Of a DNA stretch of 64,000 nt, positions 25,872-36,081 are shown piece by piece. The notes beneath the pieces were generated by a model. That model saw only the letters and a list, made by a program, of their open reading frames with translations, was not told where the DNA came from and made no database searches. Made by a program: the position numbers and the translations under genes. The stretch is taken from contig NZ_BQHY01000001.1 in NCBI RefSeq assembly GCF_021602155.1, forward strand, positions 434,001-498,000. The letters run 5' to 3'. Every line of letters begins with the position of its first letter. The stretch's first letter is position 1. The DNA comes from Pseudomonas parakoreensis. GTDB taxonomy: Bacteria > Pseudomonadota > Gammaproteobacteria > Pseudomonadales > Pseudomonadaceae.

Positions 25872-26434
25872 GACTGAAAATACCCGCGCTGCCCCAGCAG
25901 ATCGCGGGTCAGGTACAACGCCGCCAAGGCGCGACCTTCGGAAAATTGCGGATTCTGCGCCAGCGCCGCCAGCTCACGCAGGTTGACCTTGTCGACCCGC
26001 ATCGGCTCGGGTTCGTCGCCCTCCAGACGCTCTTCATACAGGTCGGTGGCCAGTACCACCTGAATCTTCTGGCTCATGTAACCGGGCGACAGCGACAACT
26101 CGGTCAGATGCTCCAACTGACGAGCGCCATAACCGGCCTCTTCCTTGAGCTCACGCTCGGCCGCGGCCAGCACATCCTCGCCCGGCTCGATCAAGCCTTT
26201 GGGCAAGGACAATTCGTACTCATCAGTGCCGCCGCAGTACTCCTCGACCAGCACCGCGTGTTCACTGTCGAGCATTGCCACGATCATCACTGCGCCATAG
26301 CCCGCGCCTTTGCCCACCAGACGCTCGTAGGTGCGTTCCACGCCGTTGGAAAAACGCAGCTTCAGTTCTTCGACGCAAAACAGGCGACTGGTGGCGACAA
26401 TCTCGCGGGCGAGTACAGTGGGTTTCTGGCGCAT
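25868..26434 (-). CDS. nudE: ADP compounds hydrolase NudE
   Basis: 188 aa. Nudix box GLIEPGEDVLAAAERELKEE followed by AGY. It hydrolyses ADP-ribose, NADH and diadenosine polyphosphates. Divergent from yrfG, with which it is also neighbour in enterics. First gene of the nudE–cysQ operon. Confidence 0.93.
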   Translation of the reverse strand: MRQKPTVLAREIVATSRLFCVEELKLRFSNGVERTYERLVGKGAGYGAVMIVAMLDSEHAVLVEEYCGGTDEYELSLPKGLIEPGEDVLAAAERELKEEAGYGARQLEHLTELSLSPGYMSQKIQVVLATDLYEERLEGDEPEPMRVDKVNLRELAALAQNPQFSEGRALAALYLTRDLLGQRGYFQS

Positions 26435-26522
26435 GCAAAGCTCCTTGGCGTGAACGCGCTACTATAACGCGGCTTTCCCGATTGTTTGTGTCGGATATCT
26501 TTCTACCGCTCGAGACGTTGCC

Positions 26523-27185
26523 ATGCCTTCTTTACCGTGGTCTGACATCGATACCGTCCTGCTGGACATGGACGGTACGTTGCTGGACCTGCACTTCGAC
26601 AACCACTTCTGGCTGGAACACCTGCCACAACGCTACGCCGATCTGCACGGAGTGAGCCGGGCCCTGGCCGATATGGAACTGCAGCCGTTGTTCGAGCGCC
26701 ATGCCGGGCAGCTGCAGTGGTACTGCCTGGATTTCTGGAGCACCGAACTGAAGCTTTCGGTACGTGAACTGAAACGGGAGACCGCGCACCTGATCGCGCT
26801 GCGTCCGGATGCCGACACCTTTCTGCAGGCGATCAAAGAGGCCGGCAAACGGGTGATCATGATCACCAATGCGCATCGCGATTCACTGTCGCTGAAACTG
26901 GAGCGAGTCGAACTGGCGCCCTATTTCGAACGGCTGATCAGCTCACATGATTACGGTTATCCCAAAGAGAACCCGCAGTTCTGGGATGCCTTGCAGGCCG
27001 ATATCGGTTTCGATCCGGCGCGCAGTCTGTTCATCGACGATACGTTGCCGATTCTGCGCAGTGCGCGGGAATTTGGTGTGACGCATTTGTTGGCGGTGAA
27101 AGAGCCGGACAGTCGCAAGGGGCCGAAGGACACGGCCGAGTTTGCGGCGGTTGAGGATTACCGCGATTTGATTCAGGGACTCTGA
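26523..27185 (+). CDS. yrfG: GMP/IMP nucleotidase YrfG (HAD family)
   Basis: 220 aa HAD hydrolase. Motif I DMDGTLLDL with D15 and D17, motif II MITNAH, motif III KENPQFWDA, motif IV FIDDTLPIL. Hydrolyses purine mononucleotides in enterics; the assignment rests on length, motifs and the divergent nudE. Followed by a REP pair. Confidence 0.9.
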   Translation: MPSLPWSDIDTVLLDMDGTLLDLHFDNHFWLEHLPQRYADLHGVSRALADMELQPLFERHAGQLQWYCLDFWSTELKLSVRELKRETAHLIALRPDADTFLQAIKEAGKRVIMITNAHRDSLSLKLERVELAPYFERLISSHDYGYPKENPQFWDALQADIGFDPARSLFIDDTLPILRSAREFGVTHLLAVKEPDSRKGPKDTAEFAAVEDYRDLIQGL

Positions 27186-27188
27186 TTT

Positions 27189-27279
27189 CCTGTAGGAGCT
27201 GCCGAAGGCTGCGATCTTTTGACTTTGATTGTTTAAAAAACAAGATCAAAAGATCGCAGCCTTCGGCAGCGCCTGCAGG
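27189..27279. repeat. REP/BIME inverted pair
   Basis: Facing GTAGGAGCTGCCGAAGGCTG units between convergent yrfG and the LysM gene; the spacer contains TTTAAAAAACAAGATC. Confidence 0.9.
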
Positions 27280-27287
27280 ATGTTGTG

Positions 27288-27728
27288 TTACTCGGGGATA
27301 CGCAGGGTCTGGCCCGGGTAGATTTTGTTTACATCCTTGAGCATTGGTTTGTTGGCCTCAAAGATCTTGTTGTACTGGTTGGCGTTGCCATACACCGCCA
27401 GGGAAATCGCGCTGAGGGTGTCGCCCTTTTTCACCACTACAAAACGTGCTGCAGCCACAACCGGACCGGTCACGGTGATCTGATCATCAACGCTGCCCAC
27501 GCCTTCGATGTTACCCACCGCCAGCAGAATTTTTTCCTTCTCTTCCTGGCTCGCTACCTCACCGGTCACTGTGACCTTGTCGCCATCCACGGTTGCCTGA
27601 ACATTCGGATTGCCCAGCCCGACCTTGCTGATGTGTTCCTTCAACTGCTCGCTGGCATTGGCATTACCAGGGGTCAGCAGATCGATCAGTTTCTCACCGG
27701 CCTCTTTCACAAAGCTCAACAGACTCAT
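27288..27728 (-). CDS. BON and LysM domain protein (Kbp/YgaU-like)
   Basis: 146 aa; E. coli Kbp (YgaU) has almost the same length. An N-terminal BON domain (about 22–92; [20 protein letters not shown]) and a C-terminal LysM domain (about 97–146; [29 protein letters not shown]). No signal peptide. In E. coli the protein binds potassium in the cytoplasm. AAGGAG lies eight nt before ATG 27728; the longer frame upstream is unsupported. Confidence 0.88.
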   Translation of the reverse strand: MSLLSFVKEAGEKLIDLLTPGNANASEQLKEHISKVGLGNPNVQATVDGDKVTVTGEVASQEEKEKILLAVGNIEGVGSVDDQITVTGPVVAAARFVVVKKGDTLSAISLAVYGNANQYNKIFEANKPMLKDVNKIYPGQTLRIPE

Positions 27729-27963
27729 GGCGCACACTCCTTGATTTGGATTCCAGACGTCCAAGCCTAGACCACGTTTGCCGGACCCGGTTCCAGCCCG
27801 ACCAATGACCCGGCTCCGCCGCTGGCTCAAGCGGCTGGCGCGCGTCCCGCAGATCGCGGCGCATTGCTTGATCGACGGCGTCTATCAATAGATCGACAGT
27901 AGCGATTAGACGCGACAAGTTGCCGCGCCTAGTCTTAGCGTTGATCAATCCGTCGGTGATGCC

Positions 27964-28803
27964 ATGAACGCCAAGCGCCCCACTTGCGCGGCGCCTGCAC
28001 TTCAAACGCCCGCGCCCGCCGCCAGCCAGACCTACAGTTACAGCGATCTGCCCCTTGTGGAATCGGCCAGCACCGCGCTCGCCGAGGAAGTCGCGCTGGC
28101 GATCGCCTACAACGGCATCAGTCAGGCGGTGATGCTGGTGACGCCGACGGATCTGGAAGATTTCATCGTCGGTTTCAGCCTCGGCAGCGGCATCATCGCA
28201 GACGCCAGCGACATTTATGACCTGCAATTGACTGGCGCCGGCTCGGCGCAATACGCGCAAGTGACCATCGCCAACCGCGCCTTCTGGAACCTCAAACAAC
28301 AGCGCCGACAACTGGCCGGCACCAGCGGCTGCGGTCTGTGCGGCGTTGAAGCGGTCGAGCAAGCCCTGCCCGATCTGCAAGTCCTGCCCGGCGCACCGCT
28401 GCCGCCCGCCGCATGGCTCGACGGTCTGCGCCAGCGCATCGGCGCGTTCCAGCCCCTCGGCCAGCACTGCGGTGCGGTACACGCCGCAGTGTTCATGAAC
28501 GCCAGCGGTGAATTGCTGCTGGGCCGTGAAGACATCGGTCGGCACAACGCCCTCGACAAGCTGATTGGCGGGCTGATCCGCCAGAAGATTTCCACCGACG
28601 GCGGCCTGGCGATTGTCACCAGCCGGTGCAGTCTCGAATTGATCCAGAAAGTGTTGCGCGCCGGGATCCAGACGCTGGTCAGCCTGTCCGCGCCCACCGG
28701 CCTTGCCGTGCAATGGGCCCGCCGCCACAACCTCAATCTCATCCACCTGCCGCAGAAGAATGCGCCGCGGGTCTATAGCCCAGCGATGGAGAACCAAGCG
28801 TGA
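27964..28803 (+). CDS. fdhD: Formate dehydrogenase sulfurtransferase FdhD
   Basis: 279 aa. The sulfur-carrying CxxC is C123-G-L-C126 in TSGCGLCG. FdhD moves sulfur from a cysteine desulfurase to the molybdenum cofactor of formate dehydrogenases. It is followed, with a GTGA overlap, by the FdhF/YdeP-type oxidoreductase, its probable client. Confidence 0.94.
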   Translation: MNAKRPTCAAPALQTPAPAASQTYSYSDLPLVESASTALAEEVALAIAYNGISQAVMLVTPTDLEDFIVGFSLGSGIIADASDIYDLQLTGAGSAQYAQVTIANRAFWNLKQQRRQLAGTSGCGLCGVEAVEQALPDLQVLPGAPLPPAAWLDGLRQRIGAFQPLGQHCGAVHAAVFMNASGELLLGREDIGRHNALDKLIGGLIRQKISTDGGLAIVTSRCSLELIQKVLRAGIQTLVSLSAPTGLAVQWARRHNLNLIHLPQKNAPRVYSPAMENQA

Positions 28804-31148
28804 GCCAACATCATCAAGCCGACCAGAAACCTGTCCCGCGCTACAAGCCTTACAAGGGCCCTGCCGGCGGCTGGGGTGCACTGATCAGTGTGGCTCAGGC
28901 CTGGTTGACCAGCGACAACGCGCTGAAAAACCTGCGCATGATGCTCAAGACCAACCAGAACGGCGGCTTCGACTGCCCGGGCTGCGCCTGGGGCGATTCG
29001 CCGGAAAGCGGCATGGTCAAGTTCTGCGAGAACGGCGCCAAAGCGGTGAACTGGGAAGCGACCAAGCGTCGAGTGGATGGCAAGTTCTTCGCCAAACACA
29101 GCGTCACGTCGTTGCTGGAGCAGAGCGACTATTGGCTTGAGTACCAGGGCCGCCTGACCGAGCCGATGGTCTACGATGCCCAGACCGATCGCTACAAGCC
29201 GATCGCCTGGGACGACGCCTTCGCCCTGATCGGCAAGCACCTGCAAGCGTTGTCGAGCCCGGATCAAGCCGAGTTCTACACCTCGGGCCGCGCCAGCAAC
29301 GAAGCGGCGTACCTGTATCAACTGTTCGTGCGTGCCTACGGCACCAACAACTTCCCCGACTGCTCGAACATGTGCCACGAGGCCAGCGGCGTGGCGTTGG
29401 CGCAGAGCGTTGGCGTCGGCAAAGGCACGGTCACCTTCGACGACTTCGAACACGCCGATGCAATTTTCGTCTGGGGCCAGAACCCCGGCACCAACCACCC
29501 ACGGATGCTCGAACCGCTGCGCGAAGCCGTGAAGCGCGGCGCACAAGTGGTGTGCATCAACCCGCTGAAAGAGCGCGGTCTGGAACGTTTCCAGCATCCA
29601 CAGCATCCGCTGGAAATGCTCACCAATGGCGACAAACCGACCAACACCGCGTACTTCCGTCCGGCACTGGGCGGCGACATGGCGGTGCTGCGCGGCATGG
29701 CCAAGTTTCTTCTGCAGTGGGAACGCGATGCGCAGAAGGCCGGTGAACCTGCGGTGTTCGATCACGACTTCCTCAATGCCCACAGCACCAACGTGCTGGA
29801 TTATCTCGGCGTGGTGGATGACACGCCGTGGGAGCAGATCGTCGCGCAGTCCGGCCTGACCCTTGTGGAAATCGAACAAGCGGCGCGCATGTACGCCAAA
29901 GGCAAGAGTGTGATCATGTGCTGGGCGATGGGTATCACCCAGCATCGTCACTCGGTGCCGACCATCCAGGAAATCGCCAACCTGATGCTGCTGCGCGGCA
30001 ACGTCGGCAAACCCGGGGCCGGCCTGTGCCCGGTACGCGGTCACAGTAACGTGCAGGGCGACCGCACCATGGGCATCAACGAGCGCCCACCGGTGACGTT
30101 CCTCGACGCTCTTGAGCGGCGTTTCCAGTTCAAGGTGCCGCGTGACAACGGGCACAACGTGGTCGAGGCGATCCACGCCATGGCCGAGGGCCGCGCCAAG
30201 GTCTTCATCGGTCTGGGCGGCAACTTCGCCCAGGCCACGCCAGACAGTCCGCGCACCTTCGCGGCGCTGAGCAACTGCGACCTCACGGTACAGATCAGCA
30301 CCAAGCTCAATCGCAGCCACCTGGCCCACGGCAAGGACGCGCTGATCCTGCCGTGCCTCGGCCGCACCGACATCGACATCCAGACCGAAGGCCCGCAGGC
30401 AGTCACCGTGGAAGACTCGTTCAGCATGGTCCACGCCTCCAATGGCCAGTTGCAGCCGCTGTCGAACCAGATGCGCTCGGAACCGGCGATCATTGCCGGG
30501 ATCGCCGCCGCCACGCTGGGCAGCAAACCGGTGGACTGGAACTGGCTGGTGGCCGATTACGGGCGCATCCGCGACCTGATCGCCGATACCATTCCAGGCT
30601 TCAAGGACTTCAATGAGAAGGTCAAGAATCCAGGTGGGTTCTACCTCGGCAACAGTGCTGGCGCACGCAAGTGGAACACCCCGTCGGGCCGGGCCAATTT
30701 CCGCGCCAACCGGCTGCCCAAGGATCTGGTGCACGAGCGCACCCGCGCCACCGGGCAACTGCCGGACCTGATCCTGCAATCGATGCGCTCCCACGATCAG
30801 TACAACACCACCATCTATGGCCTCGACGACCGTTATCGTGGGGTCAAGGGCCAACGCGACGTACTGTTCGCCAACGAGGCCGACATCATTCGTCTGGGCT
30901 TCCGTCCCGGGCAGAAGGCGGACATTGTGTCGCTGTGGGACGATGGCCGTGAACGTCGGGTGAAGGGCTTTACCTTGCTGGCGTTTGATATTCCGGCGGG
31001 TCAGGCGGCGGCTTACTATCCGGAAGTGAATCCGCTGGTGCCGCTGGAGAGCACCGGCGATGGCAGCCATACGCCGACGTCGAAGTTCATTGCGATCCGC
31101 CTTGAGGCGGCGAGCGAGACGGGTTTGATCATGGCCAAATCCGCTTGA
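28800..31148 (+). CDS. FdhF/YdeP-family molybdopterin oxidoreductase
   Basis: 782 aa with GTG start in the GTGA overlap. A short N-terminal cysteine pair (C59, C62 in FDCPGCAWGDS) replaces the full 4Fe-4S ligand set of classical formate dehydrogenases. PDCSNMCHEASGVAL lies at the molybdenum-ligand region, and FVWGQNPGTNHPR and RGHSNVQGDRTMGI are cofactor-binding. It belongs to the FdhF/YdeP branch with bis-MGD. YdeP relatives are linked to acid resistance; the true substrate is uncertain. Cytoplasmic: no Tat signal. Confidence 0.88.
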   Translation: MSQHHQADQKPVPRYKPYKGPAGGWGALISVAQAWLTSDNALKNLRMMLKTNQNGGFDCPGCAWGDSPESGMVKFCENGAKAVNWEATKRRVDGKFFAKHSVTSLLEQSDYWLEYQGRLTEPMVYDAQTDRYKPIAWDDAFALIGKHLQALSSPDQAEFYTSGRASNEAAYLYQLFVRAYGTNNFPDCSNMCHEASGVALAQSVGVGKGTVTFDDFEHADAIFVWGQNPGTNHPRMLEPLREAVKRGAQVVCINPLKERGLERFQHPQHPLEMLTNGDKPTNTAYFRPALGGDMAVLRGMAKFLLQWERDAQKAGEPAVFDHDFLNAHSTNVLDYLGVVDDTPWEQIVAQSGLTLVEIEQAARMYAKGKSVIMCWAMGITQHRHSVPTIQEIANLMLLRGNVGKPGAGLCPVRGHSNVQGDRTMGINERPPVTFLDALERRFQFKVPRDNGHNVVEAIHAMAEGRAKVFIGLGGNFAQATPDSPRTFAALSNCDLTVQISTKLNRSHLAHGKDALILPCLGRTDIDIQTEGPQAVTVEDSFSMVHASNGQLQPLSNQMRSEPAIIAGIAAATLGSKPVDWNWLVADYGRIRDLIADTIPGFKDFNEKVKNPGGFYLGNSAGARKWNTPSGRANFRANRLPKDLVHERTRATGQLPDLILQSMRSHDQYNTTIYGLDDRYRGVKGQRDVLFANEADIIRLGFRPGQKADIVSLWDDGRERRVKGFTLLAFDIPAGQAAAYYPEVNPLVPLESTGDGSHTPTSKFIAIRLEAASETGLIMAKSA

Positions 31149-31159
31149 GCTCGCGGCCC

Positions 31160-31263
31160 TGTGGCGAGGGAGCTTGCTCCCGCTGGAGGCCGCAGGACTC
31201 CCTCCGTTTTGCATTTTTTGGGGCCGCTTCGCGGCCCGGCGGGAGTAAGCTCCCTCGCCACAG
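31160..31263. repeat. Inverted repeat, GTGGCGAGGGAGC family
   Basis: TGTGGCGAGGGAGCTTGCTC and its reverse complement (GGGAGTAAGCTCCCTCGCCA) bound a 104-nt unit with an inner GGCCGC hairpin. A second copy of the family is at 47006–47139. It follows the oxidoreductase gene. Confidence 0.85.
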
Positions 31264-31495
31264 AATCTGTGTGAGTCTCAGTTTCCTGGAGCTTTCGAAC
31301 GCCCACAAAAAAGGCCGCTTTTTCTCAAAAACGGCCTGTCCGAAGTAGCTAAAGACCGGCGAAAATCGCTTAAGTTCCGCATACAAAACAGCAACTTGCA
31401 TAATTGTATACAAGTCGTGTTATTCGTCGGATTTCGATTGTCAGCCTTGTTACACAGCCTCAGGATCGGCGCCGTCATCCCTTTGAGGCTCCTCT

Positions 31496-31975
31496 ATGAA
31501 GTTCTCCTCGATTCTCTTGTTGTCCCTTGGCCTGGTCAGTGGCTTCGCTTCTGCCGGAGGCACCACCGAAGCAGGTGTGGGCGGCGCATTGGGCGGGGTT
31601 CTTGGCTCGGTCGTCGGTCAGTCTTTAGGCGGCAATACAGGTTCAACCATTGGCGCAGCCCTGGGCGGCGCGGGTGGTAGCGCGGTCGGCGCCAACAAGC
31701 ACAGCCGTGGCGAAGCGGCCATTGGTGGTGCGCTGGGCGCAGCCGGCGGTAACGTGGTCGGCCGCAGCATGGGCGGCACCACCGGCAGCCTGATCGGCGC
31801 CGCAGCAGGTGGCGGCGCCGGTGGCGCGCTGGGCAACTACATGGGTAACGAAAGCCGTGACGAAGATCGTCATTACGATCGCGGCCGCGACGACCGTCGC
31901 TACTACCGCGACCGTCATCCTGGCCGTGGCCACGCTTATGGTCACCGCAAGCATCACCGCTACTATCGCGACTAA
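31496..31975 (+). CDS. Glycine-zipper secreted protein with His/Arg/Tyr-rich tail
   Basis: 159 aa. Signal peptide MKFSSILLLSLGLVSGFASA. Residues about 22–118 are glycine-zipper repeats (GGALGGVLGSVVGQSLGG and two further similar blocks), which insert in or coat membranes. The tail (about 119–159) is highly charged and aromatic: DRHYDRGRDDRRYYRDRHPG then HRKHHRYYRD. Exported, probably outer-membrane associated. A terminator follows. Function unknown. Confidence 0.8.
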   Translation: MKFSSILLLSLGLVSGFASAGGTTEAGVGGALGGVLGSVVGQSLGGNTGSTIGAALGGAGGSAVGANKHSRGEAAIGGALGAAGGNVVGRSMGGTTGSLIGAAAGGGAGGALGNYMGNESRDEDRHYDRGRDDRRYYRDRHPGRGHAYGHRKHHRYYRD

Positions 31976-32000
31976 TCCGTTGCGTTAAGCGGGAAAGCAA

Positions 32001-32031
32001 AAATCGCAGCCCTTGGGCTGCGATTTTTTTT
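32001..32031 (+). terminator. Terminator after the glycine-zipper gene
   Basis: AAATCGCAGCC (32001–32011) with GGCTGCGATTT (32016–32026), then a T run. It also faces the convergent thioesterase gene. Confidence 0.9.
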
Positions 32032-32039
32032 GCTCTGGT

Positions 32040-32477
32040 TCAAACCACCAGACGCTCCAGCGCTTCACGCAATCTGCCTGGAATCGGCACCGGCTGATTG
32101 CTCGTCCGGTCCACGAATACATGGACGAAACGCCCCGCCGCACAGGCCTCAGTTTCACCGACCTTGAACAACGCCAGTTCGTATTGCACCGAACTGTTGC
32201 CCAGCTTGCCGACCCGCAAGCCGATCTCGATCAAGTCCGGAAAAGCAATCGAGGCAAAGTAGTCACAGGCCGAACTGACCACAAACCCCACCACCTCGCC
32301 GTCATGAATATCCAGGCCGCCGACCTGGATCAGGTAGGTATTCACTGCAGTGTCGAAGAAACTGTAATAGGTGACGTTATTCACATGCCCGTAGACGTCG
32401 TTGTCGTGCCAGCGCGTGGTGACCGGCTGGAAATGCGGGTAATCGGAGCGTTGTGGCATCGGGTTGGACATCAGCAT
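32040..32477 (-). CDS. 4HBT-family acyl-CoA thioesterase
   Basis: 145 aa hotdog thioesterase. [20 protein letters not shown] contains the catalytic aspartate region of the YbgC/4-hydroxybenzoyl-CoA thioesterase group. ATG 32477 or 32471. It follows the 3-hydroxyacyl-CoA dehydrogenase gene on the same strand with a 55-nt gap, so a common acyl-CoA pathway is likely. Confidence 0.85.
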   Translation of the reverse strand: MLMSNPMPQRSDYPHFQPVTTRWHDNDVYGHVNNVTYYSFFDTAVNTYLIQVGGLDIHDGEVVGFVVSSACDYFASIAFPDLIEIGLRVGKLGNSSVQYELALFKVGETEACAAGRFVHVFVDRTSNQPVPIPGRLREALERLVV

Positions 32478-32532
32478 TGATCCAGGAAGTTTTGCGAGCA
32501 GTCTAAAGGCGAAACCGTGGTGGCTCTAGCAA

Positions 32533-33759
32533 TCAGCGTTCGGCAAACCCCTTGCCCTGAGCCGCCAGCTCGCCAATCAAGCGCGCCGGTTGCCACTGAT
32601 CACCCTGCCGCGTTTGCAATGCCAGCAAGCGCTGATGAATGTCCGCCAGCCCCTGCTGATCCGCCCAGGCCATCGGACCGCCCTTGTCGGCCGGGAAGCC
32701 GTAGCCGTTCAGGTACACCAGATCAATGTCATGGGCCGACCCGGCAATGCCTTCCTGAAGTATCTTTGCGCCCTCGTTGACCAGCGCCAGCAGGCAACGC
32801 TCCAGAATCTCCTCCGGACCGATCGCGCGGCGCTGGAAGCCCAGCCCTTCGCTGACCCGCAGCACCAGTGCATCGACTTCGGGATCAGGCTCGGCCTGTC
32901 GACTGCCCGGCTCATAGTGATAATAACCATTGCCGGATTTCTGCCCGAAGCGGCCCATCTCGCACAAACGGTTGTCCACCTGAACCTCCGGCGCATCCTG
33001 CCCCTTGCCGGCCAGCTCGCGTGCGCGCCATTCCAGATCAATACCGACGACGTCATACATGCGGAACGGCCCCATGGCGAAACCGAACCCCTGCAGCGCC
33101 GCGTCCACCTGTTGTGGATAAGCGCCCTCAAGCAGCATCTTGCGCGCCTCCAGCACATACGGATGCAGCATGCGATTGCCGATAAAGCCGTGGCAGTTGC
33201 CCGACACCACACTGACCTTGCCCATGCGCTTGCCCAGCGCCAGCGCCGCTTCCAGTGCAGGCGGCGAAGTCTGTGCTCCACGGACGATTTCCAGCAGTTT
33301 CATGATGTGCGCGGGGCTGAAGAAATGCAGGCCGAGCACTTGCGACGGACGTCGAGTCGCAGCAGCAATCGCGTCGATATCCAGCGCCGAAGTGTTACTC
33401 GCCAACAACGCCTCAGGCTTGAGCAGGCCATCCAGCTCGCGAAAGATCTTCTGCTTGAGCTCAAGGTTTTCGTATACCGCTTCGATCACCAGATCGACAT
33501 TGCGGATCGCCGGGTAATCCGCCGCCGCGCTGATCCGGGCAAGGCGTGCGTCGGCTTCGACCTGATCGATCCGGCCCTGGCGCACATTGTGTGCATAGGT
33601 GTCGGCCACCGTCGCCAGTGCCTGTTCAAGCATCTGTGGATTGTTATCGACCCACTGCACGGCGATGCCAGCATTGGCCAGGCACATGACAATGCCGCGG
33701 CCCATAGTGCCCGCGCCGATCACGGCAGCTTGCTGAATATCGAAGGATGTCTGGCTCAT
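32533..33759 (-). CDS. 3-hydroxyacyl-CoA dehydrogenase
   Basis: 408 aa from ATG 33759; the frame is open eight codons further but AAGAGA lies just before this ATG. N-terminal Rossmann fold (AAVIGAGTMGRGIVMCLANA), the LLASNTSALDI and LHFFSPAHIMKLLEIV motifs, and two C-terminal 3HCDH domains. It oxidises 3-hydroxyacyl-CoA with NAD+. No hydratase domain is present, unlike FadB. Likely co-transcribed with the thioesterase. Confidence 0.88.
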   Translation of the reverse strand: MSQTSFDIQQAAVIGAGTMGRGIVMCLANAGIAVQWVDNNPQMLEQALATVADTYAHNVRQGRIDQVEADARLARISAAADYPAIRNVDLVIEAVYENLELKQKIFRELDGLLKPEALLASNTSALDIDAIAAATRRPSQVLGLHFFSPAHIMKLLEIVRGAQTSPPALEAALALGKRMGKVSVVSGNCHGFIGNRMLHPYVLEARKMLLEGAYPQQVDAALQGFGFAMGPFRMYDVVGIDLEWRARELAGKGQDAPEVQVDNRLCEMGRFGQKSGNGYYHYEPGSRQAEPDPEVDALVLRVSEGLGFQRRAIGPEEILERCLLALVNEGAKILQEGIAGSAHDIDLVYLNGYGFPADKGGPMAWADQQGLADIHQRLLALQTRQGDQWQPARLIGELAAQGKGFAER

Positions 33760-33907
33760 GTTGTTCTCTTGTTGGCGATCCAAAGACAGCCTTCACCATA
33801 GTCAGGCACCGGACGTTTTTGAAGTTTATTCCCGTGATGAGCAACATTCAGCGCATGGATAACCCCCAATCGCCCTGAAACCGCACACTGCAGGAACTGC
33901 CGACATA

Positions 33908-35836
33908 TCAGAGGTGTTCTTGAGCCCAACTGCGAACCTCGGCGTACGGATACTCCTCCAGCGCCGCATACCCCGAAATCGTCCGTGCCTTTAACCTGGT
34001 GAACAACGGCACATTTATCCCGCACAGAAACCGCGTCAGCCGCTCCGCCGTCGGCACACTGCCAGTGTGCTGTTCGTGCCTGTGGATAAAATCACCGCAC
34101 AGCACCGCGAAGTTTTTATCCACAAGCGCTGGCAACTCGGGAGGCGCCGGAAGGCGCGCGATAGCACCGTGACACACCGAACAGTGCCCGCATCGCTCGG
34201 GGGCGTTGTGATCGCCGAAGTGTTCGGCCAGGCGATGGCCCAGGCAGCGCTCAGTGCCGAACAGATCGAGCATGGCGTGAATCCGCGTTATTTCAGCCTG
34301 TTCATGCCGGGTAAAATACGCATGCAATTCGGCGCTCAAAACAGCGCTGTCGAAATCACTGTGCAGCACGTTGTAGACCTCGGTCATCTGCTTGCTCTCA
34401 AGCTCGACCCAGCCCTTCTCCTGAAAGTAATCCAGCGCCTTCACCACCCGGTTGCGCTCAGCCGAATACTGCGTGTACATCGCTTCGAAATTCACCGTGG
34501 CCCAGGTGCGTGCGCGACTGGAGGTGTGGATGATGGCCGCGACAAAATCCCTGCGCTCACCGTCGAAATGCTCAAGCAAGGCTTCCGGCTCCAGCAGGTA
34601 TTTGAAACGGTATTCGGCGTAATAGGCATAGCGCGGCGCGATCAAACCGCGCAGCTCCATTTGCACCAGTAGAGTTTTCAGCGGCAACGCGCGAATGTTG
34701 CTCTGATCGGCCAGCGGCCCGAGCAGAAACTCCCACTGCCCTTCGGCTGCGGCAGCCTGCATTTCTTCCAGCACACAACGAATTCCTTCACGCTCCGGGG
34801 TATCGCCGTAGACGAAGTTTTCCAGCACGTTGAGGCTGTCGCGGTTGGCCAGCACCAGGCAATCCGACGGCTGCCCGTCGCGTCCGGCGCGACCGATTTC
34901 CTGACTGTAGTTTTCGATGGATTTCGGCAGATCGAAATGCACCACGTTGCGGATGTCGCTCTTGTCGATCCCCATACCAAAGGCAATGGTTGCGACGATG
35001 CAATTGGACTGCCCGGCCATGAATTCCTTCTGAATCGCCTCGCGCTGATCATTGGGCAAACCGGCGTGATAGGCCTGGGCCTGTATGCCGTTGCGCCCCA
35101 GATGCTCGGCGATGTGTTCGGCGGTTTTCTGCAGCGTCACGTAGACAATGCCCGGCTGGCCTGGACGCTCGCTCATCCACTCCACCAGATGCCGGCGCTT
35201 GTCCTCGCCGCGTACCGGTTCCACCAGCAGATTGAGGTTGGGTCGATAGAAGCCGGTGGTCACCACATCAGCGGCGGCGATGGCGAATCTGGCCTGCATG
35301 TCGGCGACGACTTTCGGCGTCGCCGTAGCCGTCAACAGCAGGGTTTGCGGAATGTTGAACTGGCGCTGATAGTCCGGCAGCTTCAGATAGTCGGGGCGAA
35401 AGTTGTGGCCCCATTCCGAGATACAGTGTGCTTCATCAATCACCAGCAACGAGATCGGCACCTGCTGCAAAAAGTTGCGGAAACGCTCGTTCTTCAGACG
35501 CTCCACCGAAATCATCAGAATCTTCAATTCACCCGAACGGGCGCGGGCCATCACGTCACTGGCATCATCGCGACTTTGCGCCGAATCGATGCTGCCGGCA
35601 CTGATACCGTGACGTTTGAGGAATGCCAGTTGATCCTGCATCAACGCCAACAGCGGCGACACCACCAGGGTCAGATGCGGCAGCAACAGTGCCGGCACTT
35701 GATAGCACAGTGACTTGCCGGACCCGGTGGGGAAAATCGCCGCCGCCGAGCGCCCGGCCAATACAGCGCTGATTGCCGCTTCCTGCCCGGGTCGAAACTG
35801 TGGATAACCGAAAACCTGTTCGAGGGTGTGGTGCAT
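33908..35836 (-). CDS. recQ: RecQ-family ATP-dependent DNA helicase
   Basis: 642 aa. Walker A FPTGSGKSLCYQ, DEAHCISEWGHNFRPDY (motif II with the aromatic-rich loop), motif VI QEIGRAGRDG, and a zinc-binding region with cysteines in CLGHRLAEHF and ERCGHCSVCHG. The usual HRDC domain is not evident; the C-terminus carries a different helical segment. It unwinds DNA 3' to 5' in recombination and repair. It could be a RecQ paralogue rather than the principal RecQ. Confidence 0.9.
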   Translation of the reverse strand: MHHTLEQVFGYPQFRPGQEAAISAVLAGRSAAAIFPTGSGKSLCYQVPALLLPHLTLVVSPLLALMQDQLAFLKRHGISAGSIDSAQSRDDASDVMARARSGELKILMISVERLKNERFRNFLQQVPISLLVIDEAHCISEWGHNFRPDYLKLPDYQRQFNIPQTLLLTATATPKVVADMQARFAIAAADVVTTGFYRPNLNLLVEPVRGEDKRRHLVEWMSERPGQPGIVYVTLQKTAEHIAEHLGRNGIQAQAYHAGLPNDQREAIQKEFMAGQSNCIVATIAFGMGIDKSDIRNVVHFDLPKSIENYSQEIGRAGRDGQPSDCLVLANRDSLNVLENFVYGDTPEREGIRCVLEEMQAAAAEGQWEFLLGPLADQSNIRALPLKTLLVQMELRGLIAPRYAYYAEYRFKYLLEPEALLEHFDGERRDFVAAIIHTSSRARTWATVNFEAMYTQYSAERNRVVKALDYFQEKGWVELESKQMTEVYNVLHSDFDSAVLSAELHAYFTRHEQAEITRIHAMLDLFGTERCLGHRLAEHFGDHNAPERCGHCSVCHGAIARLPAPPELPALVDKNFAVLCGDFIHRHEQHTGSVPTAERLTRFLCGINVPLFTRLKARTISGYAALEEYPYAEVRSWAQEHL

Positions 35837-36081
35837 GCGCTGTCACTCCGTTGACCGCTGTGATGCCAACAGCCTAGCGGGCGATCACAGCGAGTCGAGA
35901 AAAGGTCGGGGTCAATTCGATACGGAATGATACAGCGCCGGGGCGGATGCCACCGGATCAAACAAAGGAAACAATTTGCCTCTCGCCGGCCTGACCGCAA
36001 GGCAGGTAACGTGCGCCGCATCCACGAAACGAGCGTCGTGCCAGGACGGCCGACACCCGTGGATCAACTCAAGGAATAAAC

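Noticed and set aside
28773-31214. 813-codon minus-strand frame
   Set aside because: Shadow of the FdhF/YdeP oxidoreductase gene; long antisense frames are common in high-GC DNA.
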